Below are positions 8,250 to 18,400 of a stretch of DNA of 64,000 bases, in pieces (the stretch's first letter is position 1; every line of letters starts with the position of its first letter). Where the stretch lies: NCBI RefSeq assembly GCF_023667495.1, contig NZ_JAMOZL010000013.1, positions 186,001-250,000 of the forward strand. The letters are read 5' to 3'. This stretch comes from Dyadobacter sp. MSC1_007 (GTDB taxonomy: Bacteria > Bacteroidota > Bacteroidia > Cytophagales > Spirosomataceae). The notes under the pieces were generated by a model. The model made no database searches and had not been told where the DNA came from. It saw nothing but the letters and a program-made list of their open reading frames with translations. A program made the translations under genes and the position numbers.

Positions 8250-10376
8250 ATGAAAGTTTGTATTGCTGAAAAGCCAAGTGTAGCGAAAGACATAGCAGCG
8301 ATAATCGGTGCTACTCAACGGAAAGACGGGTACTATGAAGGCAATGGCTACCAGGTCACCTGGACTTTCGGGCATTTCTGCACGCTTAAAGAGCCACATG
8401 ATTATACCGAGCGATGGAAATCGTGGCGGCTCGAAGATCTGCCGATGATCCCGTCGAGCTTCGGGATCAAGCTCATAGATAATGCAGGCGCATTAAAACA
8501 ATTCGGCGTCATCGAATCCCTGGTGCAGCAATGTGAAGAAGTGATCAACTGTGGTGATGCCGGCCAGGAAGGCGAGCTCATCCAGCGCTGGGTGCTGCTT
8601 AAAGCCAAATGTGCCGTACCCGTAAAAAGGCTATGGATATCTTCCCTAACCGAGCAGGCGATCCGCGAAGGCTTTGCAAAGCTCCGCGACAGCGAACATT
8701 ATAACAACTTATACGCAGCCGGAAGCGCCCGTGCGATTGGCGATTGGCTACTGGGAATGAATGCGACCCGGCTGTTTACCAAAAAATTCGGTCAGGGGAA
8801 AATAGTGCTCTCCATTGGGCGCGTGCAAACCCCGACCCTGGCGCTGATCGTACAGCGGCAAAAGGAAATCGACGCGTTTGTGTCAGAAGATTATTGGGAA
8901 TTGAAAACCATTTATCGTGAAACCGAATTCACCGCAACGATCGACAGGATCAGAAATGTCGAAAAAGCCAATAAAGGACTGCTGTATCTGCAACAACATG
9001 ATTTTGAAATAACCGCATTTGAAAAGAAAGAGGGCAAGGAAGGCAATCCGCGGCTGTTCGACCTTACCTCTTTGCAAGTCGAGGCCAATAAAAAATACGG
9101 TTTCTCAGCCGAAGACACGTTGAAACACATTCAAAACCTTTATGAAAAGAAGTTTGTAACCTACCCCCGCGTGGATACCACCTATCTTTCCGAGGACCTG
9201 CATCCAAAAATGGAAGGCATTCTGCGCGAGCTGACCTACTATGCGCAGTACACGGCCCCGTTGCTGGCAAATTTGCCTATACCAAAGTCAAAGAATGTTT
9301 TTGACGACAAAAAGGTAACGGACCACCACGCTATTATCCCGACCGGAGTTTTGCCAGTGCATATTAGTCAAGATGAAAAACGCATTTATGATCTGATCGC
9401 GCGCCGGTTTATTGCCGTCTTTTATCCTGAATGCAAGGTTTCCAATACCACTGTACTGGGCATGGTTGGTCAGGTGGAATTTAAAGCTACGGGAAAACAA
9501 ATACTGGAACCAGGCTGGCGCATCATTTACGATAACGACACCGCGGCAAAAAAGGAAGCTGCCGAGGAAGAAAAGGTTATGCCGAACTTTGAAGTGGGTG
9601 AACGTGGACCTCACGAGCCGCGTGTACACCAGGGCAAAACCACCCCGCCAAAAGCATATACTGAGGCCACTTTGCTACGGGCAATGGAAACAGCCGGAAA
9701 GCAGGTTGAGGATGAAGAAATGCGGGAACTGCTGAAAGATAACGGCATTGGCAGGCCGTCTACGCGTGCCAACATCATCGAGACGCTTTTTAAAAGGAAA
9801 TATATCGAAAAGAAAAAGAAGAATATTTTCGCTACGCAAACCGGCGTAGACCTGATCGATACCATTCAAAATGACTTATTGAAAAGCGCCGAGCTAACCG
9901 GACATTGGGAGAGGAAACTGAGGCTGATTGAAAAAGGAGAATATGCGATGGACACCTTCAAGCAGGAGCTGATCGAAATGGTGGTGAACCTCACGCACGA
10001 AGTAAAAAACGATCGCGTACGGACTATTACCATTAAGGAGGAAGTGCCTGTCGAGGAAAAGGAAGAGAAAGTAAAAAAAGAGCGCAAGCCAAAAGAGGCA
10101 AAAGAGGAAGTAGCTATCGACGCGCTAACCTGCCCCAAATGCAAGGAGCATTTGCTTAAAAAGGGTAAAACCGCTTACGGGTGCAGCAATTTCCAGGCTT
10201 GCGGATTTAAGATTCCATTCGAATTTCTGGGAAAGAAACTGACCGACAAGCATGTGTTCGATTTGCTGAGCAAGGGCAAAACTTCCAAAATAAAAGGCCT
10301 CATTATTCCGGGTAGCGCCGAACCCATCGATGCCAGACTGGTTATGAACGGCGAATTCAACTTCGAAGTCGGCTAA
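8250..10376 (+). CDS. topB: DNA topoisomerase III (type IA)
   Basis: This 708-residue protein opens with a TOPRIM domain (KVCIAEKPSVAKDIA; acidic motif GDAGQEGELIQRW) and has the type IA catalytic core with active-site Y305 in VTYPRVDTTYLS, where most family members read TYPRTD. The conserved NGIGRPSTRANII follows at about 510. The C-terminus carries a Lys/Glu-rich linker (about 590-625), then one four-cysteine zinc ribbon (CPKC...CSNFQACGF). It relaxes negative supercoils and resolves recombination or replication intermediates. TopB-like genes are common on mobile elements in this phylum, but nothing mobile was seen nearby, so a housekeeping copy is likely. Confidence 0.95.
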   Translation: MKVCIAEKPSVAKDIAAIIGATQRKDGYYEGNGYQVTWTFGHFCTLKEPHDYTERWKSWRLEDLPMIPSSFGIKLIDNAGALKQFGVIESLVQQCEEVINCGDAGQEGELIQRWVLLKAKCAVPVKRLWISSLTEQAIREGFAKLRDSEHYNNLYAAGSARAIGDWLLGMNATRLFTKKFGQGKIVLSIGRVQTPTLALIVQRQKEIDAFVSEDYWELKTIYRETEFTATIDRIRNVEKANKGLLYLQQHDFEITAFEKKEGKEGNPRLFDLTSLQVEANKKYGFSAEDTLKHIQNLYEKKFVTYPRVDTTYLSEDLHPKMEGILRELTYYAQYTAPLLANLPIPKSKNVFDDKKVTDHHAIIPTGVLPVHISQDEKRIYDLIARRFIAVFYPECKVSNTTVLGMVGQVEFKATGKQILEPGWRIIYDNDTAAKKEAAEEEKVMPNFEVGERGPHEPRVHQGKTTPPKAYTEATLLRAMETAGKQVEDEEMRELLKDNGIGRPSTRANIIETLFKRKYIEKKKKNIFATQTGVDLIDTIQNDLLKSAELTGHWERKLRLIEKGEYAMDTFKQELIEMVVNLTHEVKNDRVRTITIKEEVPVEEKEEKVKKERKPKEAKEEVAIDALTCPKCKEHLLKKGKTAYGCSNFQACGFKIPFEFLGKKLTDKHVFDLLSKGKTSKIKGLIIPGSAEPIDARLVMNGEFNFEVG

Positions 10377-10380
10377 CCAA

Positions 10381-10623
10381 TTACATCGCCGTGTTGGGCG
10401 TTTCGACGGATGGCAAGTGAAAAGTAATGCCTGAAATCTGGCAAAGGGCTATGAACTCGGATAGTGTTGGCATCGCAGTCCCCTTCAAAAATTTATCCGA
10501 CGACTCTTTGGGAATACCGGCCTGCTGCAAAGCATTGTCCATGTTGATGCCTTTCACACGTACAATCTCTTTAATGTCTTCCACAAGTTCTTTTGCGCGG
10601 CTTTCAAATACTGTCGTTTCCAT
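10381..10623 (-). CDS. Small XRE-like helix-turn-helix protein
   Basis: An 80-residue protein. Residues about 28-72 (NALQQAGIPKESSDKFLKG, then PTLSEFIALCQISGI) follow the spacing of the second half of an XRE/HTH_3 domain, where a glycine and a proline precede the last helix. The N-terminal part is one acidic helix (SRAKELVEDIKEIV). It is convergent with topB, with only four bases between the stops, and has no partner toxin or phage gene beside it. DNA binding is inferred; function and targets are unknown. Confidence 0.6.
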   Translation of the reverse strand: METTVFESRAKELVEDIKEIVRVKGINMDNALQQAGIPKESSDKFLKGTAMPTLSEFIALCQISGITFHLPSVETPNTAM

Positions 10624-10707
10624 GGTTTTTTAGTTTGTTTTGATTGAAAGAAACAAAATCATGCCACCTGATTATGCGAATTGCCCGCATTGGTCTGGGA
10701 TTTGTGC

Positions 10708-10805
10708 GGGGGGGGGGTAATTTTGAATGAGTGAATGAGTGAATGACTGAATGATTGAATGAGCCGTCGTGGAACGGGGAATGGGCCGCGGTGGAACGGG
10801 GAATG
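10708..10805. repeat. G10 homopolymer plus short tandem repeats upstream of an aldo/keto reductase gene
   Basis: A run of ten G (10708-10717) is followed by about 4.9 copies of an 8-base unit GAATGAGT (10725-10763; copies 3 and 4 vary in one or two bases), then two copies of GTGGAACGGGGAATG at 10769-10783 and 10791-10805. The 230-base gap between the HTH gene and the aldo/keto reductase contains no other coding sequence. Confidence 0.75.
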
Positions 10806-10853
10806 AGTGAAACCTTTAACTACCAATGACTAATTAACCTTAACTGATAAATA

Positions 10854-11696
10854 ATGAGTACAGCAAACCAAAATTTTGACATTTACGAATTAGGCGATTT
10901 CCGGATTAACAGGCTAGGTTATGGCGGGATGCAGCTGACTGGTAAGGGCGTTTGGGGGGATGCACCTGATCGCGCCAATGCGATAAAGGTTTTGCGGAAG
11001 GCGGTAGCCTCTGGTGTCAACTTCATCGATACGGCCGACTCTTATGGCCCACACACCAATGAGACGCTGATTGCCGACGCCTTGCACCCTTATCCGAGCG
11101 AGCTGCTCATCGCCACCAAAGCTGGTTTCGACCGCACAGGCCCAAACCAATGGCGTGTGAACGGTGACCCAAACCACATCCGCGAATCCATTGAAGGAAG
11201 CCTGAAACGACTGAAAAAGGAGGTAATAGACCTGTGGCAACTGCACCGTATCGATCCCCGCTTTCCTGTGGAAGAAACCCTGGGGCCAGTTGCAGATGCG
11301 GTAAAAGCAGGCAAGATCAGATATGTCGGCTTATCGGAAGTGGATGTAGAGCAGATCAGGCGGGCGCAGCAAACTATACCGATCGTCTCGGTGCAAAACC
11401 TTTATAATCTTGGTAACCGACAATGGGAAAATGTGCTGGATTTTACCGTTCAGGAAGGAATGGCATTTATTCCATGGTACCCGCTGGCATCCGGGCCTGA
11501 CAAGCTAAAAAGCAAGATCTCGGCTATTGCAGAAAAACACAGCGCAACCATAGCGCAGATCGCTTTGGCATGGCTGCTCAGAAGATCGGATAATATACTG
11601 CTGATTCCAGGTACGAGCTCAGTCACGCATTTGGAAGAGAATATGGCCTCTGCCGATATTCAGCTCAGTGGCGACGATTTTGCCGCCCTTTCATAG
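10854..11696 (+). CDS. Aldo/keto reductase
   Basis: The 280-residue protein is a complete AKR barrel: GYGGMQLTG near the N-terminus, the catalytic Asp/Tyr segment NFIDTADSYGPHTNE, the Lys strand LLIATKAGF, the His segment LWQLHRID, and the NADPH-binding end IPGTSSVTHLEENM. It should reduce an aldehyde or ketone with NADPH; the natural substrate is not readable. It is a single-gene unit next to a repeat-rich leader. A second, distantly related AKR lies at 51621-52643. Confidence 0.92.
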   Translation: MSTANQNFDIYELGDFRINRLGYGGMQLTGKGVWGDAPDRANAIKVLRKAVASGVNFIDTADSYGPHTNETLIADALHPYPSELLIATKAGFDRTGPNQWRVNGDPNHIRESIEGSLKRLKKEVIDLWQLHRIDPRFPVEETLGPVADAVKAGKIRYVGLSEVDVEQIRRAQQTIPIVSVQNLYNLGNRQWENVLDFTVQEGMAFIPWYPLASGPDKLKSKISAIAEKHSATIAQIALAWLLRRSDNILLIPGTSSVTHLEENMASADIQLSGDDFAALS

Positions 11697-11717
11697 GTAA
11701 GCACAAAAACGAGGATT

Positions 11718-13076
11718 CTATTGTTTTTCAAGCTTTTTCAGCTCACTGTCCAGGTACGTTTTGGGAAGCCACCTGGTGCCGATCATCACGCCTTCGATTT
11801 GTTTGGTATGGCTGATATTTTCGAGCGGATTTGATGCTAACAGTACAAGGTCGGACACATTACCAGTTTTAATTGTTCCAGAATCGGGTTTTTTTAGATA
11901 ACTGGCAACATTTACAGTGCCGGTTTTCAGGGCCTGATAGGGCGAAAGGCCCGCATCGACCAGGTATTTCATTTCGTGATGCGTCGCAAATCCAGGTACA
12001 TTCAGGACTTGTGGCGCATCGCAACCAAGCAGCAGCTCTACCCCACCCTGCTGGCAGGCCAGGATCAGCTTCCTTCGGATACTCACAAAAGCCTCGGCCC
12101 GCTGCTTGTTGAATTTCGGATTGTTGTTATAGCCGTTCTTTGCATTCATCCAGCTCTTCACATCTTCCGCTTTCAGGTATTTCAAATCCGGATCGTTCGC
12201 ATACTCCTTTGCCGGCAACGGTGAAAGCCAGCGCTCCGCAATCGCCTGCGTTGGCACCACGCGAATATTTTTATCTTTTAACGCTTTGATGAGCTTGGGA
12301 ATCCTGGTCGTGTCCGCCGCATAAGCTATCCAGGTGCCGAAAAGCCCTGTCTCTTGCTCTGCAAGCGTGTCGACGCCAGGGGTTATAGCCTCAACAAATC
12401 CATCCAGGTGATCAATAGAAGAATAGCCCGCGTCAATGGCCGCCCACACGCCTACTGCAAATGAGACATGGCCTACCATGCCGATACCTAGTTCCTTAGC
12501 CGTTTTGGCAATGCCGGGGAACGTCTCTTTGGTAAGGCCGGGCAGCAATTTGAGATAATCATAGCCGGCAGCCTTCTCTTCCCGCACCATTTCGATACCC
12601 CTGGCTGCTGTTTTAACAGTCTGGCCACTGAATGCCGGCCCGGTCGTATAAAAGTTAGGTCCGAGTACCTCACCGCTCCTGACTTTTGCACGCAGTTCCA
12701 GGTGCTTGGCATTACCCAGCATTCCACGGATCGTTGTAATTCCATTGGCCAGATAAAGCATCAGCACCTCCTTCATAGGTGTGAAATCGTCCACTGCCGG
12801 AACGTGCGCATGCATTTCCGACCAGCCAGGCAGCAGGTACTTCCCCTGCGCCTCGACGATCAGTGCGCCCGAACTGATTTTGGGGTTCGTACCCATTGCA
12901 ATAATCTTCCCGTTCCTGACCACCACCGTTTGGTCTTTTAGCACTGTTTCCTTGTCCATCGGGATCACATTCACCGATTTGAAAACAATCTCGCGGTCAG
13001 CATTGCTCACCAGCGCCTGGGCAAAAGCGGCATGAGCCCCTAAAACCCCGAAAATGAAAATCAGTTTACGAATCAT
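11718..13076 (-). CDS. Secreted amidohydrolase-family metal hydrolase
   Basis: The 452-residue protein has a Sec signal (MIRKLIFIFGVLGAHAAFAQ) and an amidohydrolase barrel of the imidazolonepropionase/prolidase type. Metal-site candidates are HAH in SEMHAHVP, a possibly carbamylated Lys in YDYLKLLPG, His in VGHVS, His in SIDHLDG and Asp in GCDAPQ. The C-terminal strand SGTIKTGNVSDLVLL closes the small beta domain. It probably cleaves an amide or peptide-like bond in the periplasm; the substrate is unknown. A paralogue is at 29270-30610. It follows the Gfo/Idh/MocA gene on the same strand by 45 bases and may share its transcript. Confidence 0.9.
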   Translation of the reverse strand: MIRKLIFIFGVLGAHAAFAQALVSNADREIVFKSVNVIPMDKETVLKDQTVVVRNGKIIAMGTNPKISSGALIVEAQGKYLLPGWSEMHAHVPAVDDFTPMKEVLMLYLANGITTIRGMLGNAKHLELRAKVRSGEVLGPNFYTTGPAFSGQTVKTAARGIEMVREEKAAGYDYLKLLPGLTKETFPGIAKTAKELGIGMVGHVSFAVGVWAAIDAGYSSIDHLDGFVEAITPGVDTLAEQETGLFGTWIAYAADTTRIPKLIKALKDKNIRVVPTQAIAERWLSPLPAKEYANDPDLKYLKAEDVKSWMNAKNGYNNNPKFNKQRAEAFVSIRRKLILACQQGGVELLLGCDAPQVLNVPGFATHHEMKYLVDAGLSPYQALKTGTVNVASYLKKPDSGTIKTGNVSDLVLLASNPLENISHTKQIEGVMIGTRWLPKTYLDSELKKLEKQ

Positions 13077-13121
13077 ATCAGCACGGTTTAAATGGACACG
13101 ATCGGGAAGAAATTTACCTGC

Positions 13122-14285
13122 TCAGCTTATTGCCGACACATTCTGTGCGTTTTTCTGCGCCTTCAATGCAAGCTCGGTTGCCAAAAAGCAATGCTCTTGT
13201 GACATAGCCGTTTCGGTACGGTTGAGCACGTCGTCCACTAGTTGCCGGCCGTAAGGCAGCTCCACTTTGCTGCAATCCACATAAGTAGTTTCTTTATTAT
13301 TGACGACAAAAAGGTGGTTTCCGCCCTCGCGTCCTGCGATATCAATGTTTTTACGTATTTCGATGTATCCTTCGGTCCCCAGCACGGTCAAGCGTCCGTC
13401 GCCCCAACTTTTGAGGCCATCCGGCGTAAACCAGTCGACACGGATATAACCGGCGCCTCCGTTTCCTCTCAACATCGCATCCCCAAAATCTTCGAACTTC
13501 GGGTATTGCGGATGGTTTACATTGCCTACCTGCGAGGCTACTACCTGTGCTTTGGTAGAATTGGTAAAGAAAAGAAATTGGTCAAACTGGTGGGAAGCAA
13601 TGTCACAGATAATGCCTCCGAACCGCTTTTTATCAAAAAACCATTCCGGGCGCGTCGGCGCATTCATCCGGTGCGGACCAAGACCAATCGTCTGGACGAC
13701 TTTGCCAATAACCCCTTCCTTAATCAGCTCACCTGCTTTAATGGTAGCACGGTTTTCCATCCGCTCGCCGTACATGATTGAATAAATACGCTTGGTTTCC
13801 TTCTGCACCTTGCGCACTTCGGCAAGCTGTTCCAGCGTAGTAATCCCCGGCTTGTCTACCATATAATCCTTCCCGCTTTTCATCACGCGTACACCCAGCG
13901 GTGCGCGCTCGTCGGGAATACCGGAACTAAGGATCAGCTGAATTGATTTGTCGTCGAGAATCTCCGCTTCGGATTTGGCCTGTTTGGCCTGGGGAAACCG
14001 TTTGGCAAATGCAGCATTGAGGTCTGCTTCTTTCGCATAGAAAGAAACCAGCTCCCCACCTCCCCTGACCACCGCCTCCACCTGTCCATAGATATGGCCA
14101 TGGTTCATGCCAATAACCGAAAATTTGATCCTGGGCGGCATTACAGGCACAAATGGCTGATCAGCCACAACGGTTTTGACAGCGCCAAAAACATCATTGG
14201 ATATCGCCGGCAGCAGCATCAGGCCTGCGGCGGTGTTTACGGAATTTCTAAGGAACTGACGACGGGCGTCCTGTGGATCTCTCAT
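13122..14285 (-). CDS. Tat-exported Gfo/Idh/MocA family oxidoreductase
   Basis: The start was chosen at the ATG 14283-14285 because it gives a twin-arginine leader (ARRQFLRNS, then a hydrophobic stretch); the longer frame to 14324 has none. The mature enzyme (387 residues with leader) has an N-terminal Rossmann fold starting KFSVIGMNHGHIYG, a variant of GxGxxG seen in exported members, the Lys segment DKPG, and the C-terminal dehydrogenase domain with ICDIASHQFDQ. Tat export implies folding with bound NAD(P) before periplasmic release, as in glycosidase-like or keto-sugar enzymes of this family. Substrate unknown; a sugar is likely. Confidence 0.88.
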   Translation of the reverse strand: MRDPQDARRQFLRNSVNTAAGLMLLPAISNDVFGAVKTVVADQPFVPVMPPRIKFSVIGMNHGHIYGQVEAVVRGGGELVSFYAKEADLNAAFAKRFPQAKQAKSEAEILDDKSIQLILSSGIPDERAPLGVRVMKSGKDYMVDKPGITTLEQLAEVRKVQKETKRIYSIMYGERMENRATIKAGELIKEGVIGKVVQTIGLGPHRMNAPTRPEWFFDKKRFGGIICDIASHQFDQFLFFTNSTKAQVVASQVGNVNHPQYPKFEDFGDAMLRGNGGAGYIRVDWFTPDGLKSWGDGRLTVLGTEGYIEIRKNIDIAGREGGNHLFVVNNKETTYVDCSKVELPYGRQLVDDVLNRTETAMSQEHCFLATELALKAQKNAQNVSAIS

Positions 14286-14404
14286 TGCTGGAATTGAATG
14301 TAGTGAATACTGTTTAAAGCACATTTGCGCATTGTTATAATGTACCCGATTGCATAGACAGCATAATCCACACTTTTCCCTGACAACGATGAAGCCGGAA
14401 TCGT

Positions 14405-15223
14405 CTATTTATTTCCTACGGAAATACCAAAAGTAATGCGGGAGTCATTTCGCTTGCGGGTCGATTCCACCACACTTTCGTACGAATTCTCAAAGCTCGT
14501 ACGTAATGTGACCCATTTGTTCAGTGGCAGTTCCAGTGACATAATGGTGTTCCAGCGAACGTTTGAGAAGTCATTTAAGGCGGGCTGAATGAACGTCAGG
14601 TGGTTAAAGCGGAATTTATCCTGCAAAAAAGAATGTTTACCCTTAATTCTGAAAGAATTACGAATGGTAGTAACTGTTTTAATCTCGGCAAAGTTGGTCG
14701 ATTCGTAAAGTATCGCATCGGTAAGGCTCAGATCGTTCTTTTTGGTTTTAATAACCCGATAACCTATCCCCGCTCCGGCCATCTGCCTGAGGACAATGCG
14801 GCGCAGATTGCTGGTTTCCAATACACCAAGACCAAAGACATAAGTTTTCCTTTTCTTAAAAACGTCTACAAAAACATCTGCATAAGTATCGCGCTCAGCG
14901 AGCACGCCGTTTTGTTTCCCATAAGTAAACCGGGGGTTGGTCGCTATATTGATCACCGGCCCGCTGAATACCAGCTCGGCTCTGAGCACCATCAGACTGC
15001 GGTTCACATTCCCGCGTGTAAAGTTGCCGTCGCCGATAAACCGGTAACGGACTGTATCGATGAGTACTTTCGGTGGAATAAGGGCGGTATCGGGCTTTAC
15101 AACAGTTACCGAATCGACAGGAAGCACTTTCAATGTGTCCTTTTGGGCAATGGCCGTTGACGCTGTTAGAAAAATGAAAAAAGCGGTAAGCTTGTAGAAA
15201 CGGTAGCAGGTAAAATTTTTCAT
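14405..15223 (-). CDS. DUF481 family outer-membrane beta-barrel protein
   Basis: The start at 15223 (MKNFTCYRFYKL) gives a signal peptide ending STAIAQ; the longer frame to 15370 adds implausible sequence. The 272-residue protein has FIGDGNFTRGNVNRS, the usual DUF481 opening, and then alternating amphipathic strands ending in ITFGISVGNK with a near-terminal aromatic/hydrophobic pattern. DUF481 proteins are predicted or known outer-membrane barrels, some salt-inducible. No ligand is known. It is transcribed leftward on its own, divergent from the SNF2 gene. Confidence 0.82.
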   Translation of the reverse strand: MKNFTCYRFYKLTAFFIFLTASTAIAQKDTLKVLPVDSVTVVKPDTALIPPKVLIDTVRYRFIGDGNFTRGNVNRSLMVLRAELVFSGPVINIATNPRFTYGKQNGVLAERDTYADVFVDVFKKRKTYVFGLGVLETSNLRRIVLRQMAGAGIGYRVIKTKKNDLSLTDAILYESTNFAEIKTVTTIRNSFRIKGKHSFLQDKFRFNHLTFIQPALNDFSNVRWNTIMSLELPLNKWVTLRTSFENSYESVVESTRKRNDSRITFGISVGNK

Positions 15224-15432
15224 TAGTGCATTTTTCCAAAATAATAATGCCACTACCTGCTTGCAATGATCGGTAAATGCGCCGATTTTCATGAAGAAAT
15301 TAAAATGAATGGTTACTCGGATTTTAGCAGTCAAAGGCTGCCGGAGCGCCAATTTCGATATTTTTATCAAATAATCGGTTAAGCCGGAGTCGGATCCGGA
15401 AGCCTTTTGACGATAGTTAGTTAATTTGCCAA

Positions 15433-18400
15433 ATGAAAAAGAATGACCCTGCGGAAGCAGCTACGCCAAGCCTTCACAACTTCATCTTCCTGGATTTCAA
15501 TGTCTCCGATTTATCCGTTACCCATATTCTGAATAGTGCCGCAGAGCTCCCGGGAACGGAAAAGAGGGGCTTTTTTGAAATTCAGCCGCAGGAAATAGAT
15601 CTCGATTATGCCGCATTCCGCCTGCCGGCAATGTCGAATGAGACCGTCAAAGTCGTCGTCCGCCAAAATGAGCATTCAGTAAACCTGTACTGTGAATGCA
15701 CCCGGCCGAAAAGAAAGCTTTGCGAACACCAGGCCCAGGTGCTTTATAACCTGATGAACCGCAAAGACCTCCGCGCATTCTTCGATAAAAACGTAAGGTT
15801 CGACAAGCTTCGGAGATTTGCCCGCGATTATGGGATGGAGCATGAAGCGGATCCAGACCGCTATTTTCAGATCGCCTTCGTGGGCCGCGAGTTGCAGATC
15901 AGCCCGAAAATGAAAGAGCTGATCCCTATTAATGCGGAGTCGGTAACGTCGATGCAGGAGCAACTGGTGACTAAGCCAGCCCTGGCATTGCCCGGCGTGA
16001 ACCCGGCTGCTGCCAACACCAAAACCTTCGTCGTGATCAGTATCAACAAGTATTACGACAACTTTTTCATGGAAATGCATCAAGCGGCTGTTACACGGGA
16101 CGGCAAGCTAAAAAACCCCTTCGAAGTAGCCAGCCCCCTCGATCAGATTTGGAAAACGCAGGATCCTCAGATCATCAAGTTTTATACCGCTATTACTGCC
16201 TTTCAAAATAATTACCGAAAGAAAAACACAGAAAACGACCTCGCAGGACTGAAATCGATCGTCGAAAATCCGCTAAAAATCGATTTTTACTATCATAATG
16301 CTTCCGTTTCTGAGAATGTCAATGCAGCGTCCGTACTACCCGTGAAGCTCGCTGCCACACAGGCGGATTTACAGCTTACGATTGACAAAAAAGATCCCTT
16401 CTATCAGGTTTCAGGCGAGCTCGTCCTGAATGGCGTCCACCTGGATTTGGAAAAAGTGCAGCTGCGTTATGATTACTTCGTGTTCTATAAAGATTCGCTG
16501 CATTTGATCGAAAGCGAGGACATTCTTCGCGCATTGCAATTCTTCAAGCAGCATAATCAGCGGATTTACATTCACGAATCCAAATTCGAAGAGTTCAGGG
16601 AGAATCTGTTGTCCAGGTTAGGAAACAGGATCCGTACTTCCTATTCGTTTGTAAAACCTGCCACAGCTGCACAACGCGAGGAACAAGGCTTTGATCAGGG
16701 TATTGAAAAGATCGTTTATCTTGAAGATTCGGGCAATTATGTGCTGATAACGCCGGTGGTTAAATATGGCAAGGTGGAGGTTCCGCTTTTTTCAAGAAAC
16801 GACATTTATTCTGTCGACAATCACGGCAACCCTTTTATGGTAAAAAGGGATGATGAGGCCGAGCTGCGTTTTGCGGGCGCGATTATGCGCCAGCACCCCG
16901 ATTTTGAGTACCAACTTGGGAATGACTTCTTTTACCTGCATAGAGGCGAGTTTTTAAGCGAACGCTGGTTTCCGGACGCATTTGAAGAATGGAAAAACCA
17001 GGGCATTCTCATTCTCGGCTTCAATAAGTTATCCCAAAACCGGCTGAACCAGAACAAGGCCAGCATTTCTGTCAGTGTGGAAAGCGGCATCAACTGGTTC
17101 AATACCACGGCCAATGTGAACTTCGGCAAGCAGAAAGTGACGCTCAAACATTTGCATAAGGCAGCCAAAAACCGGAGCAAATATGTCGAGCTGGGCGACG
17201 GGACCATTGGCATGCTGCCTGACGAATGGGTTGAAAAGTTTGCCAAATTCTTTGAAGCCGGCCACATTGACGGCGAAATTATCCGTACCCCGCAAATCAA
17301 TTTTGCCTCTGTGGCGGAGATGTATGAAACCGAAATGCTCGGTCAGGAAGCGCGGGAAAAAATAGCTTTTTACCAGTCGCGCTTTGATGATTTTGAAACG
17401 ATCCGGCCGATCCCGGTACCGAGGACATTGAAAGCAAAACTGCGCGATTACCAGAAACAAGGCCTTAACTGGCTGAATTTCCTGGACGATTTCAACTTTG
17501 GCGGGTGCCTGGCCGATGATATGGGCCTTGGTAAAACCTTGCAGGTGATCGCATTTATTTTATCCCAAAGAAAAAAACAAAAGCAAAATACGAACCTGGT
17601 CATCGTTCCGACTTCGCTGATCTTTAACTGGGAAGCAGAAGTGGCTAAGTTCGCCCCAAGCCTTAAAATGCTGACCATTTACGGTGCAGACCGCGTTAAG
17701 GAAATAACGGATTTCGACCGGTATGAGATCATTCTGACTTCCTACGGGACTTTACTTTCCGATGTTAACTTCTTAAAAAAATACCATTTCAACTACATTA
17801 TCCTCGACGAATCGCAGGCCATTAAGAACCCGGAATCGCAGCGCTATAAAGCTGCCCGGCTGTTGCAGTCGCGTAATAAACTTGTCATGACAGGCACGCC
17901 GGTTGAAAACAACACCTTCGATCTTTACGGCCAGCTGTCGTTTGCCTGCCCGGGGCTACTAGGCAACAAAACGCAGTTCAGAAATCATTTTTCCATTCCC
18001 ATCGACCGCTTTAAGGATAGCGAAAGAGCTGCTGAACTGCAAAAGAGGATCAGCCCATTTATCCTGCGCCGCACTAAACGGCAGGTGGCATCTGAGCTTC
18101 CCGAAAAGACCGAAATGGTTATTTATTGCGAAATGGGCGAAGAGCAACGCAAAGTTTACAATGCCTATGAACTGGAATTTTTCACATTCCTGAACACGAG
18201 GAATGAGGGAGACATTGCCCGAAATATGTTGCATGTATTGCAAGGGCTTACCAAGCTCCGCCAGATATGCAACTCGCCGGCGCTGTTGCGCGATGACGTG
18301 TACTACGGGAACGCGTCGGCGAAAATCGAAGCGCTTGTGGAACAAATCGAAACCAAGTCGCCGCAGCATAAAATCCTTGTATTCTCGCAATTCGTTTCAA

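Noticed and set aside
8250..10376. topB as a marker of an integrated mobile element
   Set aside because: No integrase, relaxase, transposase, direct-repeat boundary or tRNA attachment site was seen near it.
10725..10763. A CRISPR-like array
   Set aside because: The 8-base unit is too short and has no spacers; it is a simple tandem repeat.
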